This document shows, piece by piece, positions 25,118-37,274 of a DNA stretch of 64,000 bases. The stretch is from assembly GCA_001632425.1 (NCBI GenBank), contig KV425556.1:181357-245356 (forward strand), in the 5' to 3' direction. Source of the stretch: Neolentinus lepideus HHB14362 ss-1 (lineage: Eukaryota; Basidiomycota; Agaricomycetes; Gloeophyllales; Gloeophyllaceae). The translations under genes were made by a program, and so were the position numbers. Below the pieces are notes generated by a model. That model did not search any database. It saw nothing but the letters and a program-made list of their open reading frames with translations, and was not told the DNA's origin. Each line of letters begins with the position of its first letter. Position 1 is the first letter of the stretch.

Positions 25118-27391
25118 TCAAGCATAGAGATCGCAAGCATTCGGTCTCAATGCGCACCAGAGCGGTTGAAGTACGATAGCCTTCACACCCCTCTGTTCCA
25201 TCCTGAACCGAATGTCATGCAAGCGCGGGAGCGCCTCGGTGACATTCAGAGGAGAACCGCTTGGCCCTGTGGCGCCGGTCCAGAATACCTCGGCAGACGC
25301 TGCAGCCCGGGGCCACACAATCGAGTCAAGGTTGTTCGGAGAAGACTGTTCAGTCCAGAGTAATTGCTCGCCTGTATCAGAAGAGATGTCAGGCTGGGTG
25401 CATAGTGACGGAAGGGATAGCAGGTTTACCTCCAAGGACGAGGGATGCCTGGGAGTCCGTAAGGTTCGCGAGAGGATCGAAAGTATATGCCTAGGTGGGC
25501 ACAATCAATAACAGTTTTGATGTTTCCACCGGAAATCTAACATTACCTTCTGCCACGTCTTAAACGGATCGCACCAGCTCGTCCTATACACGATCTCAGT
25601 CATAAGTCAGTCTCATTAATATGTGACAGACGCTTCGGGCGTATCGCCAATCCACTCTCCAGCACCACAATCCTGGAAGTGAAACCAAGCAAGCTCATTT
25701 CATGTAGATTATGTATTTGAGAACTCGCCCGTACCAGATAGAAGTAATCCGAGGGAGCCTGGACAATCCTGTAATTCTTGGCCGCTACAGACGCAGCATC
25801 ATTCGAGCTTATCCATACCCTGCAATCACAACGGTCAGCAACTGCTCGTAGAATGAGAAAATGCCAGCTGACATAACGATCGTATCGTTGGCCAATGTCA
25901 CATTGTGGTCCAGGACCATCTCTATAGAACCATATACCCATCAGAACCAGTATATCTGTTAGTTGATAAATTACCGGCCTTCCCAAACGACTGGAGTCTT
26001 GCCCTCCGCAATCAGCGCACCATGAGTCGACTGGGTAAACTTGCTTAACGACTCCTCCAAGGTCAGTCCTGAGCTCTTCAACTCCGCTTGCGTCTGCGCG
26101 TCATCGTCATAGCAATTGATGTTCAGCTCGTCGCCCCCCGTGCTAACTAGCGATCCCGGGAGCGTCTTCGCCACGGCGCTGAATAGTGCAGTGGTAAAGT
26201 TCACGACGGCCGGGTCCGTGAAGCGTAGTTGGCCTGCGGGAGGCTCGTTGGCGTATGTGGACCATGGGGAAGCTTGATTACAAACCATGTATTCAGGGTG
26301 GGAGGCAGAGATCGAGGTTGTGTGGCCGGGGGTATCGATTTCCTGTTGCCATACGTGAATAATTGTTTGCCTATGATACGGGAGTAAACAGGGTACCAGC
26401 ATGACATCGATACCGATCTGTGAAATGCATTGTCAAGAGAGCGACTCAGATTAGGGGTAGTATGAGCGCACTGCTGCGGCGTGGGTGGTGATATTCTGGA
26501 CGTTTGCGGGCGTATAGACAGCCGCAGAAGAGTACGCGCCTTTCTGCGCCAGCTCCGGGAACTCTGCAAGTTCCAGAGGGAAGCTCTGGCTGTCGGTTAC
26601 ATGCCAGTGGAAGACGTTCAACTATGCTCATTCGTTTAAGATAGCTGCAGTACCATAATTTTCTTTCCTACCTTCACCCAGCTCATGGCATCAAGGGTGT
26701 GAATGATATCCGTCGGTGGGAAACTGGTCGCCCGATTCAGACAGGATATTTAGCCACATACGGAGGACTTACTAGTTTCTGGCAGTATCTAGCATGAATC
26801 CTCGGAAAGGCTGCGTAGGCGTGCCCAGATCAGGGAGAGTACCGATACATAGAAAAAAGAACAAACATAAGCAGGTGTGTCCTGAATTATGGTGGGCGCC
26901 GAGATCATGTATATTTGATCGTCGTATTGATACCAGAACTGGCTGAACGTGGTCAGCCCTCGGAACAGTCCCAAAGTCGAATTGGCGGTCAGGGTAGCTG
27001 CAGTACCATCGGCAGGTATATGAAGCTGATATTCCTCGCTTCTGGTACCAATATTTTTGACAGCCTCTGTCGAAATACTATTAACTTGTGCTCCTTCCTC
27101 AAGAGACAATTTGAGAGACGAGAGAGCCTTCGCGTCCTGTACATCCTGCACATCGTATGCGCCTCGACCTACAACAAGACGCTCCAATTTGTCATTCTTG
27201 AGGTAGTACATCGTAGTTTCCACAGCAGCCAAGAGATCCGAAGGTGGAGATTGGAGAGAGATGCTGATGTTAAACTGCGACGAGAGCTTTAAGAACGTAG
27301 ATCCTGCATCCATAGACTTGGGTATAGGCCATAGTGATAAAACACCGGCAGGAAAAGCACCTAGGATAAGGAAGCTCTTCAGTGCAAACAT
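25118..27391 (-). CDS. Secreted beta-N-acetylhexosaminidase, GH20 family (copy 1)
   Basis: Removes terminal N-acetylhexosamine residues, as in chitin oligomer or glycoprotein degradation, outside the cell or in the wall. It starts with a signal peptide (MFALKSFLILGAFPAGVLSLWP). A GH20b-type N-terminal domain with NSTLGLFRGLTTFSQ follows, then the TIM-barrel segments RGFMLDTARN, DAMSWVK, FHWHVTDSQSFPL and EIDTPGHT. The catalytic Asp-Glu pair lies in STGGDELN (near 26130). Later parts are VVWE, MVLDHNVTL, SWCDPFKTWQ, LLWTEQSSP, VWPRAAASAEVFW and the end LWCALRPNACDLYA. The gene has many short introns; boundaries were checked at several (for example the Pro-Ala-Tyr/Pro-Phe-Arg-Gly junction near 26873 and the intron before SWCDP near 25600). 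It is tandem with copy 2 on the same strand, 560 bases apart. All key residues are present. Confidence 0.9.
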
Positions 27392-27948
27392 TGTGGCGCT
27401 GTAGCCTCGGCTGAGTACCTAGAAGTAAGAGAAGGATGCCACAGCACTATTTATTGTGAGCTCGTTCGGTAATGGATTTTTATAAGAACGCGAACTATAA
27501 ATAGCTTGAAGGGTCTTATCAGCTCACCTTTCCTGGATATACTGTTTCTCTTGTAAGTGTCTCGTCAGTGCGTGCGTCTTATTCCGCCTGCAGTATGACA
27601 CTCATTCAGCGTAAATATTAGTATACGCTTGGCTTATTTTCCTTCAGGCAGGATCTGGTTCTGACAACCTTAAGCCAAAGTACTGCATTTGCACACATGT
27701 ATCAGGGACTTGAAATGATGCCCAACTTTGAGGTCGCCAAAGTGACTGCGGCGTCAAGCGACCCTCGATCATGATTCGAATTGCGGCAACATGGCTGCCA
27801 CGTGCGAGTGGCGGCAGGGCCTATCCAAGTGTCTGACAACCACATATCCCTACAGATAACTAGAGTACAGACAAACAACACGAAGCCTGTATCTCTGCGC
27901 ATTGTCCCCGAATAGTCCTGGCAAGGTTCCTTTGTAGATGTAAATTCA
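27392..27948. other. Intergenic region between GH20 copies 1 and 2
   Basis: It should hold the promoter of copy 1 and the terminator of copy 2, as both are on the minus strand. No other gene is seen. Confidence 0.5.
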
Positions 27949-30170
27949 CTACGCGTTCAGGTCGCAAGCGTCCGGCCTCAACGCGCACCAGAGAGGCTGA
28001 AGAACAATGGCGTTTACGCCCCTCTGTACCATCCTGTATCTGATGTCGTGCAATCTTGGGAGTGCCTCCGTAACGTTCAAGGCACCGCCCCCCAGAGTTG
28101 TAGCAGTCCAGAACACTTCGGCAGAGGCAGCCGCGCGCGGCCAGACGATGGGGTCGAGATTGGTCGGAGAAGACTGCTCGGTCCACAGCAGTTGTTCGCC
28201 TGAGGAGCACGGTAAAAATTACGGAAAGATAGGAATGAGAGGAATGGCTTACCGCCCAACACGAGAGGAATCTGTGTCGTAGTGAGGTTGGCAAGAGGGT
28301 CGTACGTGTACGCCTTTGAGGACAGATTAATCAGTGATACGGGTAGTCCTTCAGCATTAACTTACCCTTTGCCATGTTTTGAAAGGATCACACCAGCTGT
28401 TCCTAATTTAATAAGCTGTCAGCGGCAAGTCAAGTAATACTAAGAGCCGGTTACGTACCCTGCCGGATAATCTCCCACCCATCCACCTCCGCCACAATCC
28501 TCCATACTCGTTCAGACAATGACAACATCAGATTGTAGAACAACGTACCAAGTAGAAGTAGTCAGAAGGAGCTTGTACAAACCGGAATCCTTTATCCGCG
28601 ACCAAGGCAGCATCGGCGGAAGAGATCCATACCCTGCGTTCCAGCGATGAGAGGTGAAAGAAAGTCGTATAAATTATATCGATACTCACATGACAATGGT
28701 GTCATTTGACAATGTCACATTATGATCCAGAACCATTTCTAATAACCAACAGACATTGAGAAACACTGGCATGTACGTTATCGAATGTGTAATTCCCACC
28801 TTCCCATACCACGGGCGTCTTCCCCTCCGCAATGAGCGCCCCATGTGTCGCCTGCGTGAAAACGCTCAATGACTCCTCCAGTGTCAGACCGGTGCTATTG
28901 AGCTCAGCCTGGGTCTGGTTATCGTAAGTGTAACAATTGATGTTCAGTTCGTCACCGCCAGTGCTGAACACGGTGCTCGGGAGGGTCTTGGCTATGGATG
29001 AGAGGAGGGATGCAGTGAAGTTCCTGACGGCTGGGTCCGTGAAACGCAATTGACCTGCGGGCGGCTCGTTCGCAAAGGTAGACCATGGGGTGGCCTGGTT
29101 GCAGGCGACGTACTCGGGATGTGAGTCTGCGATAGAGGCGGTGTGGCCTGGAGTGTCGATTTCCTAACGCCGAACATTTTATAATCGGTATTGGCCAGAT
29201 CCAAAACATTTCACCACTCACCAGTAGGACGTCAATGCCTCGCTGATGAAGGTAGAGTGAGACTGAGACTCAATCGATCATTCATCCATGGGTACATACT
29301 GCAGCAGCGTAAGAGACGATATTCTGGATGTCCGTGGGCGTGTAGACATCAGCCGACGAGTACGCTCCATATTGAGCCAATTCCGGATATTGCGACACAA
29401 TAAGCGGGAAACTTTGACTGTCCGTGATGTGCCAGTGGAACGTATTGATCTTGACCCAGCTCATCGCATCCAAGGTACGATAGATATCTGATACGGGGAA
29501 ACTGCAAGATCTTCAGTTCACGTTAATCAATTCTCGGGAGATTGTACCTACTAGTTCCTTGCCGTATCAAGCATAAATCCACGGAAAGGCTAAACATAGG
29601 TCACATCACCTGTATCAGTACACTAAGTGAAGTACGCACATAAGCCGGAGAGTCCACAATATCATACGGCGCGGACACGGTGTAGATCTGCCCATTGTAT
29701 TCATACCACATTTGACTGAACGTGGTTAGACCGCGGTACAATCCGAGCGTAGAGTTAGCCTTCAAAGTAGCAGTAGATCCATCAGCAGGCACAGTCAGCG
29801 TGTAACCCTCGCTGCGCGTGCCAAGCGCTTTGACCGCCTCCGTAGAGATACTTTCAACAGTAGCCCCCGGCTCCAAAGACAAGACCAAAGACGACAAAGT
29901 CTTAGCCGATTGCACAGCAGACATATCGTAGGCACCGCGACCGAGCACGAGACGCTGCATGCTATCGGTCCGAAGGTACAGCTCCGTTTGAGTGATGGCA
30001 GCTAACAGATCAGCTGGAGGCGGGTAGACATCTGGTTGTATGTAGAATCTTGGAGACAAGTTCAGAGCTGTAGTCCCGGACGTGATAGACGTGGGCTGCG
30101 GCCAGAGACATTGCACGCGCACAGGGAAGACCGCGACGACCAATACAAGCAGGGACGTAAATGAGACCAT
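27949..30170 (-). CDS. Secreted beta-N-acetylhexosaminidase, GH20 family (copy 2)
   Basis: Paralogue of copy 1 with the same order of motifs and matching intron positions. It has a signal peptide (MVSFTSLLVLVVAVFPVRVQ), LWPQPTS as the mature start, NSTLGLYRGLTTFSQ, DAMSWVKINTFHWHITDSQ, EIDTPGHTASIADSHPEYV, the catalytic STGGDELN (near 28955), VVWE, MVLDHNVTLSND, DCGGGGWVGDYPAG, SWCDPFKTWQ, LLWTEQSSP, VWPRAAASAEVFW and a tail ending CDLNA. Several NxT/NxS sequons indicate glycosylation. Compared with copy 1 the segment before SWCDP keeps the more usual GGGGWVGDYPAGN form, whereas copy 1 has DCGAGEWIGDTPEA. The product is likely secreted, acting in chitin or cell-wall turnover or nutrition. Confidence 0.9.
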
Positions 30171-32034
30171 GTCGACGGCAGCACCCTGGGACGAAAACCA
30201 AGGACGGGCCAGGGAATAGAAGCACGTTCTCCAGCATTATAACCTGAAAATCCAAACTATAAATACCGACCGCCTTATCGTGTCCGGATGCACATATGGT
30301 CGGTAAGAATTTTGGTGTCGGCCTGTCTAAATATGTCGGCACAGCTATGATTCTTGAGGCCTCATGTTCTCGGTGTAACCACAGTCGGCACAGGAGATAT
30401 CGCTCTATCGTTCCGGGCAGTGAATGAGAGGTCAATTGAACCAGTCATGGGAAACGTAGCAGGGTCAACTGTGGTGGTTGAAGAAAAAGAAAGAAAGAAC
30501 TGATGCATTGATGCGCCACCAAAGTCGTGCGCGAAACGCGTAAGACCGACTCCCGGATACCGTATATGTACCTTGACTTCACGCTTTGTTCATCGAGTCT
30601 CCGAAACAGTAGTCCTAAGTGCTATCTAATTGGACAAGTTGTCTAATTACCGGGTCTCGCTGATTCTGGCGCTTCAGCAGCGATTTGCGCGGTCGGTTGG
30701 CTCGCCGATTGCATGGCCTGGGTACTTTGCCCTAATTATATTCTGAGAACTCTCAGCATGTGGTTTTCATGACCTGACCTGCATTTCTATCGCAGGCACG
30801 CCCTCGTGGAGGATGATATAGCTCAAGGAATTCAGCTGCGCTATCGATTCTAGGACACCACAACGTGCCAACGTGCGTGCTTCTACGGACTGCTTCCGGC
30901 GGTATGTGTTGACCCTGTGGCGATGTGGAAGCGTATGTATTTCGGTATGTTCTGACCGGTGATGGTATTCGTGATGCCCCACAGATGAGTCACACTACCA
31001 GTACAAACTTAAGCTACTGACAGGTTTACTGAGGCCGTCAATGACATGGCAAAGGACGCAACTCGTATTGAGACCAAGTACCAGCTGCAAAGTCAGCTTC
31101 TTTTTTGGTTCAGTAGGAGTACACCTCCGTATCCTATCATCCGATTGTCGTCGGGAATTGACCTCTTCTGAATAGGTGCAGTGGGCATGCACTCATCTCA
31201 GCCTGGAATATATCATCTCATATTACACTCTCCAGAGTGATCTTTGACCATACGTCCCTGGGATCTAAACGCTAATCTTCTGTTAGTACGTCAACTTGGG
31301 TCCGGTATTTTGGAAGCAAGTGGTCTCACGTTCATCAGGTGGACCATTTACGGCAGTCATCGAAGGTCGGTATGAATGATGTGCGTCGAAACGCACTTTC
31401 TTGGCTATTAAAACAATCATCATCTTATGAGCGGTCTGCGGTACCAGAAGAGCAGTTCCAAGCTTCAAGGCAAATACCCCGTTGGGTAATCGAGACTGGA
31501 TTCTAGTTCGATGAGGTGTCTACTCCACTCTTCGAGTATCTGAACTCCCGCGGGTTCAACTGCTGCACCAGTGGCAAAGCTACTTACTGTAACCGCCGGA
31601 TCTACTCCGATTCGCTATGAGACGAAATTGATGCTGGAGATGCACATGGCCTATGCGGATCAAATGTACTTCTCCAACAACAATGACCACTCTGACGTGC
31701 GCTGATCGTACTTAATATATTCTCGATAAAGGGCATTGTCTTATGATGTTCAAAGCTCCAAGACTTGCGTCTACGGCCCCTTCGAAACCTCTCTGCCTGC
31801 GAGCGCTCAAAGCTTCTAACGGATCATACACTTGTAGTATGAGCGTTGAAAGGGAGCCACCGCGACCGACATTTGACCACAAAGCGCTTTGTGGTGTCGT
31901 CGTCATAATGGATGTCGACTCTTCGGCAATGCCTGGTCAGTGGATTTAAACTCTCCACCAGCTCCTGGTCGAAGCCCAAACTCACCCTCAGAGGGAACTC
32001 TCCACACCAGAACTCCATCCACAAAGACCAAGGC
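30171..32034. other. 1.9 kb stretch without a recognised gene
   Basis: Promoter of GH20 copy 2 on the left, promoter of the small protein on the right. In between only short frames occur. Around 31530-31620 a plus-strand frame reads a short Cys-containing peptide (NCCTSGKATYC) ending in a stop, possibly a remnant of a small secreted protein, but it has no start or signal peptide and is not called. Confidence 0.45.
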
Positions 32035-32530
32035 ATGACGAACCACCTCTATCTCATCTGGTACACTCCTCAGATGGCTGGCCCCCGCCACTGGGCTCTG
32101 TTCGTCGTCAGTTCACAGGAACCTGAAGCCTTCGGGACACTTTACCACGTTGGTTTCTTTTTTCATAATCACCGCAACTCACCTCATTATTTTCCTCTGC
32201 CAACAGTGCATTACCGACCAGAAAGCGTCTGTACGCGGCTACTGCTGCACCTTCGCCACAGATATCCGTTTCGGCGTCTCAATTAAAGGGCCGCGCAGCA
32301 GCAGGACCTATGAGGACCGCGCGCTGCTAGGGACAATCAACGACGATGTCAAGATGATGATGACAGAGTATGCGGACGCGGCGACGCAGATGGTCAATGA
32401 GCACAACGTACCCAGGAGCCGTGCCGAGTCGAACTGCCACGATTGGGTCCTCCATATTGTTCGGAGCTTGGATAACTCCCACTTGATAGAGCATGGTGCT
32501 CTTGGGAGGGCCGCGGTTTGCCCGCGGTGA
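32035..32530 (+). CDS. Small protein with His...Asn-Cys-x-Asp-Trp arrangement (permuted papain-like candidate)
   Basis: Two exons (32035-32148 and 32207-32530) give 145 aa with no signal peptide. Near the N-terminus is HLYLIWYTPQMAGPRHWALFV, with a conserved-looking HWAL. Near the C-terminus is RAESNCHDWVLHIVRSL, containing NCxDWV. A His followed much later by an NC-x-DW motif is the order seen in fungal small cytosolic families related to circularly permuted papain-like folds. The function is not known, and the family name DUF6914-like is only a suggestion from the HWAL/NCxDW pattern. The frame is open and spliced cleanly, so it looks expressed. Confidence 0.65.
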
Positions 32531-33204
32531 GCCTTTGCGTCATCTTATTGACAAAGACTGGGGTTGGACATGGTCATTGTTATTTATTGATATTTATTGA
32601 CAACTGTAGCATAGTACTATCCTTTTTCATCGAGTAAACTAGATAATTCGCTATAATCCATTTGATACTCTGGAGGACATTGGACTTGAAGCTTGAGCTC
32701 TGATGGATGTCGGAGAGTGCTGGTGCTGCAAGCCCCGTATCTATTACATACTCTGGTCGACTCGTGATATATGAGTCGTGGCCCCAGAAACTGCATCGTG
32801 CCACGATCCTCGAGGCAATATCAGATAATGTACTGGTTCTGACTGGTTGAATATTTAAAATAAAATAAAAACCTAACCCTCTGAGACGCAAACCCGATAT
32901 AAATCTTCACATCGAAACAAGCCCCACAAAAACCGTCCAGGTCCATATAATATGACAGACACAACAGACTATTATTCGTATGCCTACAGTATGTACGGGG
33001 TGCAATACATGCGTTGCTCTACGATAAATACAATGGTATGCGATGCGATACTAGTCCAAGTAGCGACAGCGGTCAATCAAAGGAGTGGCAGTGAGGACGT
33101 GCACAACAAACAGCTCAGAGTTCGACTGTGACAGACAATAGGCTGGATAACAGGAGGAAAACAGGGGAAACCAATAACGCTTAAGGATAACTTGAAACCT
33201 AGAC
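32531..33204. other. Convergent intergenic region
   Basis: It lies between the 3' ends of the small papain-like candidate and the Ser/Pro-rich membrane protein. AT-rich runs around 32575-32870 fit untranslated sequence; nothing else is recognised. Confidence 0.45.
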
Positions 33205-36007
33205 CTAGGATCTGCGCGATACGAAGACAGCGATGAGGACGACGAAGGGGACATAAGTGAATAAAGAGACGACGGCCATAATGCGACAACGCAACCGCCA
33301 AGATCTAGCGTCTTAACACAGAAATCTTATTTAGTACAGAACTACACCGGTATATTAAAAATACTTCCATACCATGTTCAATCTGTGGATCGTCAAGCGT
33401 GACGGCTTTTTCGGTATCAGTACCTCCCACTTCCCTCGTCCTGGGTATCGGCAAAAATGACGTAAGCCACCATAAAGGAAACAACACAAGCCCTATAAAG
33501 AAAAACCAAGCATGAATCGGGGAGCCATCTTCTTCCTGCGACCGAAATCGCAGCGACCACGGCGTTGGCTGGACTTTTGGAGGTCTCCGTGGGTCTCGCA
33601 TGTGGTATGTGGACGAGCGAGATATCGATGGTACATGGGGGGTAACGATCGCGCTCATGGGTATCGAGGCCTGCGAGACGCTGTGACGATCTACCTCGTT
33701 GTGCCTGTGGTTACGTGTAGAGGCGGAGCGGGTGGAGGGATCGCGGGGAGGGGACAGGGTGTGGATATTAGAACTTGTGTGGCTGGACCATGATCCCTTG
33801 GGCATTCGGTTTACTGAGCCCTGGCGAGACTGGGAGGGGCTCTCGCCGGGGGAGGACAGCCGCGCACGCTTTGGCGTGCGGTAAGACGGGGGCACACGAG
33901 AGGCATCAGAGGGGTGTCTAGAAATGGCTGACAACCATATCTGTCAATCATCTTCAGACGTAAAAATAGATAATACAAGGGCACACACATCGCTCGCTGT
34001 GTTCCGGGGTAGGCAAGACAAACGACGGATGGTGGATGTGTCTTGGAACGGCGGACATAACCTCGACGTCCTCCGCCTTCCTTTTCCCGATGCTCTTTGG
34101 AGAGGCCGGCGTTTCTTGGGCTCCTGGAACCAAGGAATCACTCACAGATCGCCGTGTGGGAGTTCCTCCAGGAGATCCCTCGGGCGTGGGGGCAGTAATC
34201 GAAACGATAGGAGGGCGAAGGAGAAATGAAGGATCCAAGGTAGATGTAGATGAGGAAAGATTGGGTTTCTTTGGCGGGGAAGCTGAACCGTTCGAGTGCT
34301 TCCCTGGTGACGAGCTCGAGCCGACAGACGATGCCATTCCACCGCTTACAGGAGCCGTAATTTCCTCGTTCATTTCCATGTCCTCCGCCTTCGCGTCCTG
34401 GTCGGTCCCCTGTACCAATTGACCGCTGCGCGCTTTAGATAAGTTCCGGTCCACGTCCGACCCTGGCAAAGATGGAAATAATTCCGAGTAAGTTCCTATC
34501 ATCACAAAATATCTTATCAAAACATACCCTGCAAAAGAAAAGGCGACCCCAGCGCTGATGAAGAAGAAGGAGGAAAAGATAAAGGACGCCGAGAACATGA
34601 GGCCTGTATCGTACCATGCACGTTGTTCCCACGTGCCCGGATCTCGGCCGGACCTCCGTCCGAGTCTCCGGCGGCAAGATCAGTTCGATCAAGGGCCAGT
34701 GGCGGGGAATCCTCATCCTTCTCGACTATCACGTCCTTACTAGGGCCGTCGTCGTCAAGCAGTCCTGGGTGGTCGAAAGCGACAGCGATACTACGTCTGC
34801 GCTGTGTAGGCGCGTCCGACATGCTTCTGGCTCTGTTGTATCTCGCGGGTTCTTCGCATTGGTCTTGGGACTGTCCGAAGATTTGCTGAACTCGCGGGAG
34901 ACTGGCGTACGGCCGGATGGACCTTGCATTCCGGAACTGCGCAGAGTGGAACGACGAGAGGGAGCCATTGACCCGAGGAGGGCGGGACGATAGCGTACTC
35001 GCAACGCTGGGCGACGTCGTTGATTGCGTAGAGGCCTTCAATGAGCGCGACTGGCTGTCACTAGCGCTCAAGTTCGATCGCGACGCAATGGCTGCGACGA
35101 GCTCAGGATGATCGAGAGGCGGCATCGGCGGCGGCGTGAAGGTGAACGGGAACTCAGCGTCTGGTGGCGGGGTGGGGTGTCCGAAAGTCCCAGGTGAGTC
35201 CGTCGCCTGCGTGTGCGTAATGTGCGAAATGGGAGTGTTGCCTAGGCGGAGAAACAGTGATCGACGTGAATTAGAGGACGGCGTGGAATTAGAGGGAGTC
35301 GTGTTCGATCGGTTGGCGCGTGAAGGTGTGGAGGTCCGCCGGGAGGGCGTGGAATGTGGAGTGAAAGAAGTGTTGAAGCTGGACCTCACTGGCTCGGTTT
35401 TGGTCCTCCGGTGGGTCGTCAGCGTGTGCGAGCGTTCCGGAGTGAGCGGTGAGAAGTCGAGGGAGTGTCGACCAGGTCTCGTGGACTCATCGCCTTTATC
35501 GCCCTGGCTACCGAGGGACCACCGCCGTTTGGCTGGTCCGTCTTCGCGTGAAGGCGTGCCCTCCCTGCTGCGACCGAACGCGCTGCGGACCCCGAAAATA
35601 GAGAGCTGTGACAATGCACGCCGGTCCAGTTTAGGAGGGGGAGTCGCGTTGTCGCGCGGCTGGGGCGAGGCCGACTCGTGTTCTTCATTAGGAGGGGGCA
35701 GGCTTGCGCTCGGTGGTGCGCTGTGGGCAGCCCCACTTGATGTACGAGATCCGACGGAGTGTCTCCGTGGTTTCAGTCCATGTGGGATGCTGGCTTCTGC
35801 AGAATAGCTGTCCAGGAGGGAATCGAGATCCGGGTGGATTTGTCGACCGACCAGGTCCCTCTTGGGCGGGGTGTCAAGGTGGTAGGGTGGAGGTGAATGT
35901 AATGTTGCAGAAGTCGGCGTGGAAGAGGAAGGAGACGCGATGCTTGTGTCGGACGCTGGCGCAGAAGACCGATGCCCGCCCCTAAGGCGTGATAACAAAG
36001 ATGGCAT
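33205..36007 (-). CDS. Ser/Pro-rich multi-span membrane protein
   Basis: The start at 36007 opens a very long Ser/Thr/Pro/Arg-rich cytosolic region (about 420 aa, many SP/TP sites). After an intron (34643-34740) the frame continues as GTWEQRAWYDTGLMFSAS into a hydrophobic span (FIFSSFFFISAGVAFSFAGYVLI). It is followed by another long Ser/Pro-rich stretch and a second span (HAWFFFIGLVLFPLWWLTSFLPI). After a final intron near 33300 a third span follows (MAVVSLFTYVPFVVLIAVFV), ending at 33205. The junction near 33930-33980 that links the two C-terminal parts is uncertain. No family is recognised; heavy phosphorylation of the tail and an endomembrane or plasma-membrane location are inferences. 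The low-complexity content makes homology searches by eye unreliable. Confidence 0.65.
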
Positions 36008-37274
36008 GTTCGCTGCTGCGTAGGCGTGTGTATTAACTATAAATACATTGATATATAACCATTGTTGCTGACCTTAGTTGTTCTCTGCAAGGTTCCGACA
36101 TCCAGTCTATAACTGTGGCAGTGGGTAAGTGGCCCACGGACAGATCAAAATCCCTCCTTTCCTTGAACGACGTAATTGGACTTTTGAATAGTTACTTTGT
36201 CGTAAGATTCTATTAGCGAAGCGTAAGAACTTGTTGAGCTCACCAAACGCGTAGGACGGCGGCGTGGATGTTGCATGGGTCTCCTGTACGAGGGGAGGTC
36301 GGATTTGCGTCCAGAGTTAATTAACGGTTACTGGATTACGTAATTAATTGATCGGAGTAAATATTCCTCTTGCCACAGCTCGTCTGCTGTTCTCAACGCT
36401 CGCTCATGGATGCCATGTCTGTATTATCGCAGAAAAGGACCTCGAGATGGACAATAGACTGAAACGTGTCAGTCAAGTAAATCGCTCGTTGACGCGGACG
36501 TCGAGATCAATCAGCAGATGCGATTGGTACGCCGCTGGCAACTTTGACTCGGACTAGGAATGATGCTCTCGCACGTAGACTCAGAATGATGCCCTCGCAC
36601 ACAGACTCTCATTTACACGGATTCGGAAATATACCGGACAAGTCACATCAAGTAACCTATCAGACAAATGATAACAAGTAGTCCTACTGAACTTTCGGGA
36701 CATGTCCTTGGGTTAGCACCTTCAGAGGCTAAAAAGGACTACAGGGTCAGACTACGGCGCTACATATCACACAACCGGGGATCGATCTGGATCAAGCCAC
36801 TGGATGACGCTCATCATAGCCATCGCAAGTGCTTTTCTTCGTTCCGTTTTACTGTTACGCTACAGCGATGATCTTTAGAAGCAATGTCAGCCAGAAACAA
36901 GAAGGCCGTCTGCGGCCTAATACTGTGATCATTCTCCAATTCTTCTGTCACAGCTAACTCGGCACCTTCTCGTGCATGGGAGCACTGCAATCCGGACACT
37001 TAAACCCATAAGTGTGATAGCGGCTGTCCAGACAGCAGAACTGCTGTGCAAGTGGGAATGTTGCGTGGATCTAGTGCGCCTATTTCAAGCTAAGCATGCA
37101 ACTGAATACAAAGTTCATCAGATGGTTACCCAAGCATATGAAGTTCGTCTCGCCAATTCTTCCCGGGACTCCAAACTTACTGTAGTGTTCCACGATCATT
37201 CCGCGCTTTAGCGCCGTATATAACTTCAATGGCTGGTGTTCTGTCCACCGTCGTAGTTGTCCTCCGAGTCCACC
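36008..37274. other. Divergent intergenic region with a small direct repeat
   Basis: Between the membrane protein (minus) and the ADP-ribosyltransferase gene (plus). A 26-base unit is repeated twice at 36558-36609 (each copy begins GAATGATG and contains CTCGCAC). Short frames on both strands show no domain. Confidence 0.5.

Noticed and set aside
31530..31620. Short Cys-containing peptide as a small secreted protein
   Set aside because: There is no start codon, signal peptide or splice partner, and it ends at once in a stop.
33699..34229. Plus-strand frames over the second half of the membrane protein
   Set aside because: They have no domain or start context and lie opposite exons that contain clear membrane spans.
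35136..35807. Long plus-strand frame (223 codons) opposite the Ser/Pro-rich protein
   Set aside because: It mirrors a Ser/Arg/Pro-rich coding region on the minus strand; such composition makes long antisense frames by chance.
37257..37274. Upstream start (TTG) for the ADP-ribosyltransferase gene
   Set aside because: It is not an ATG. The first in-frame ATG is at 37275 and gives the expected N-terminal helix.
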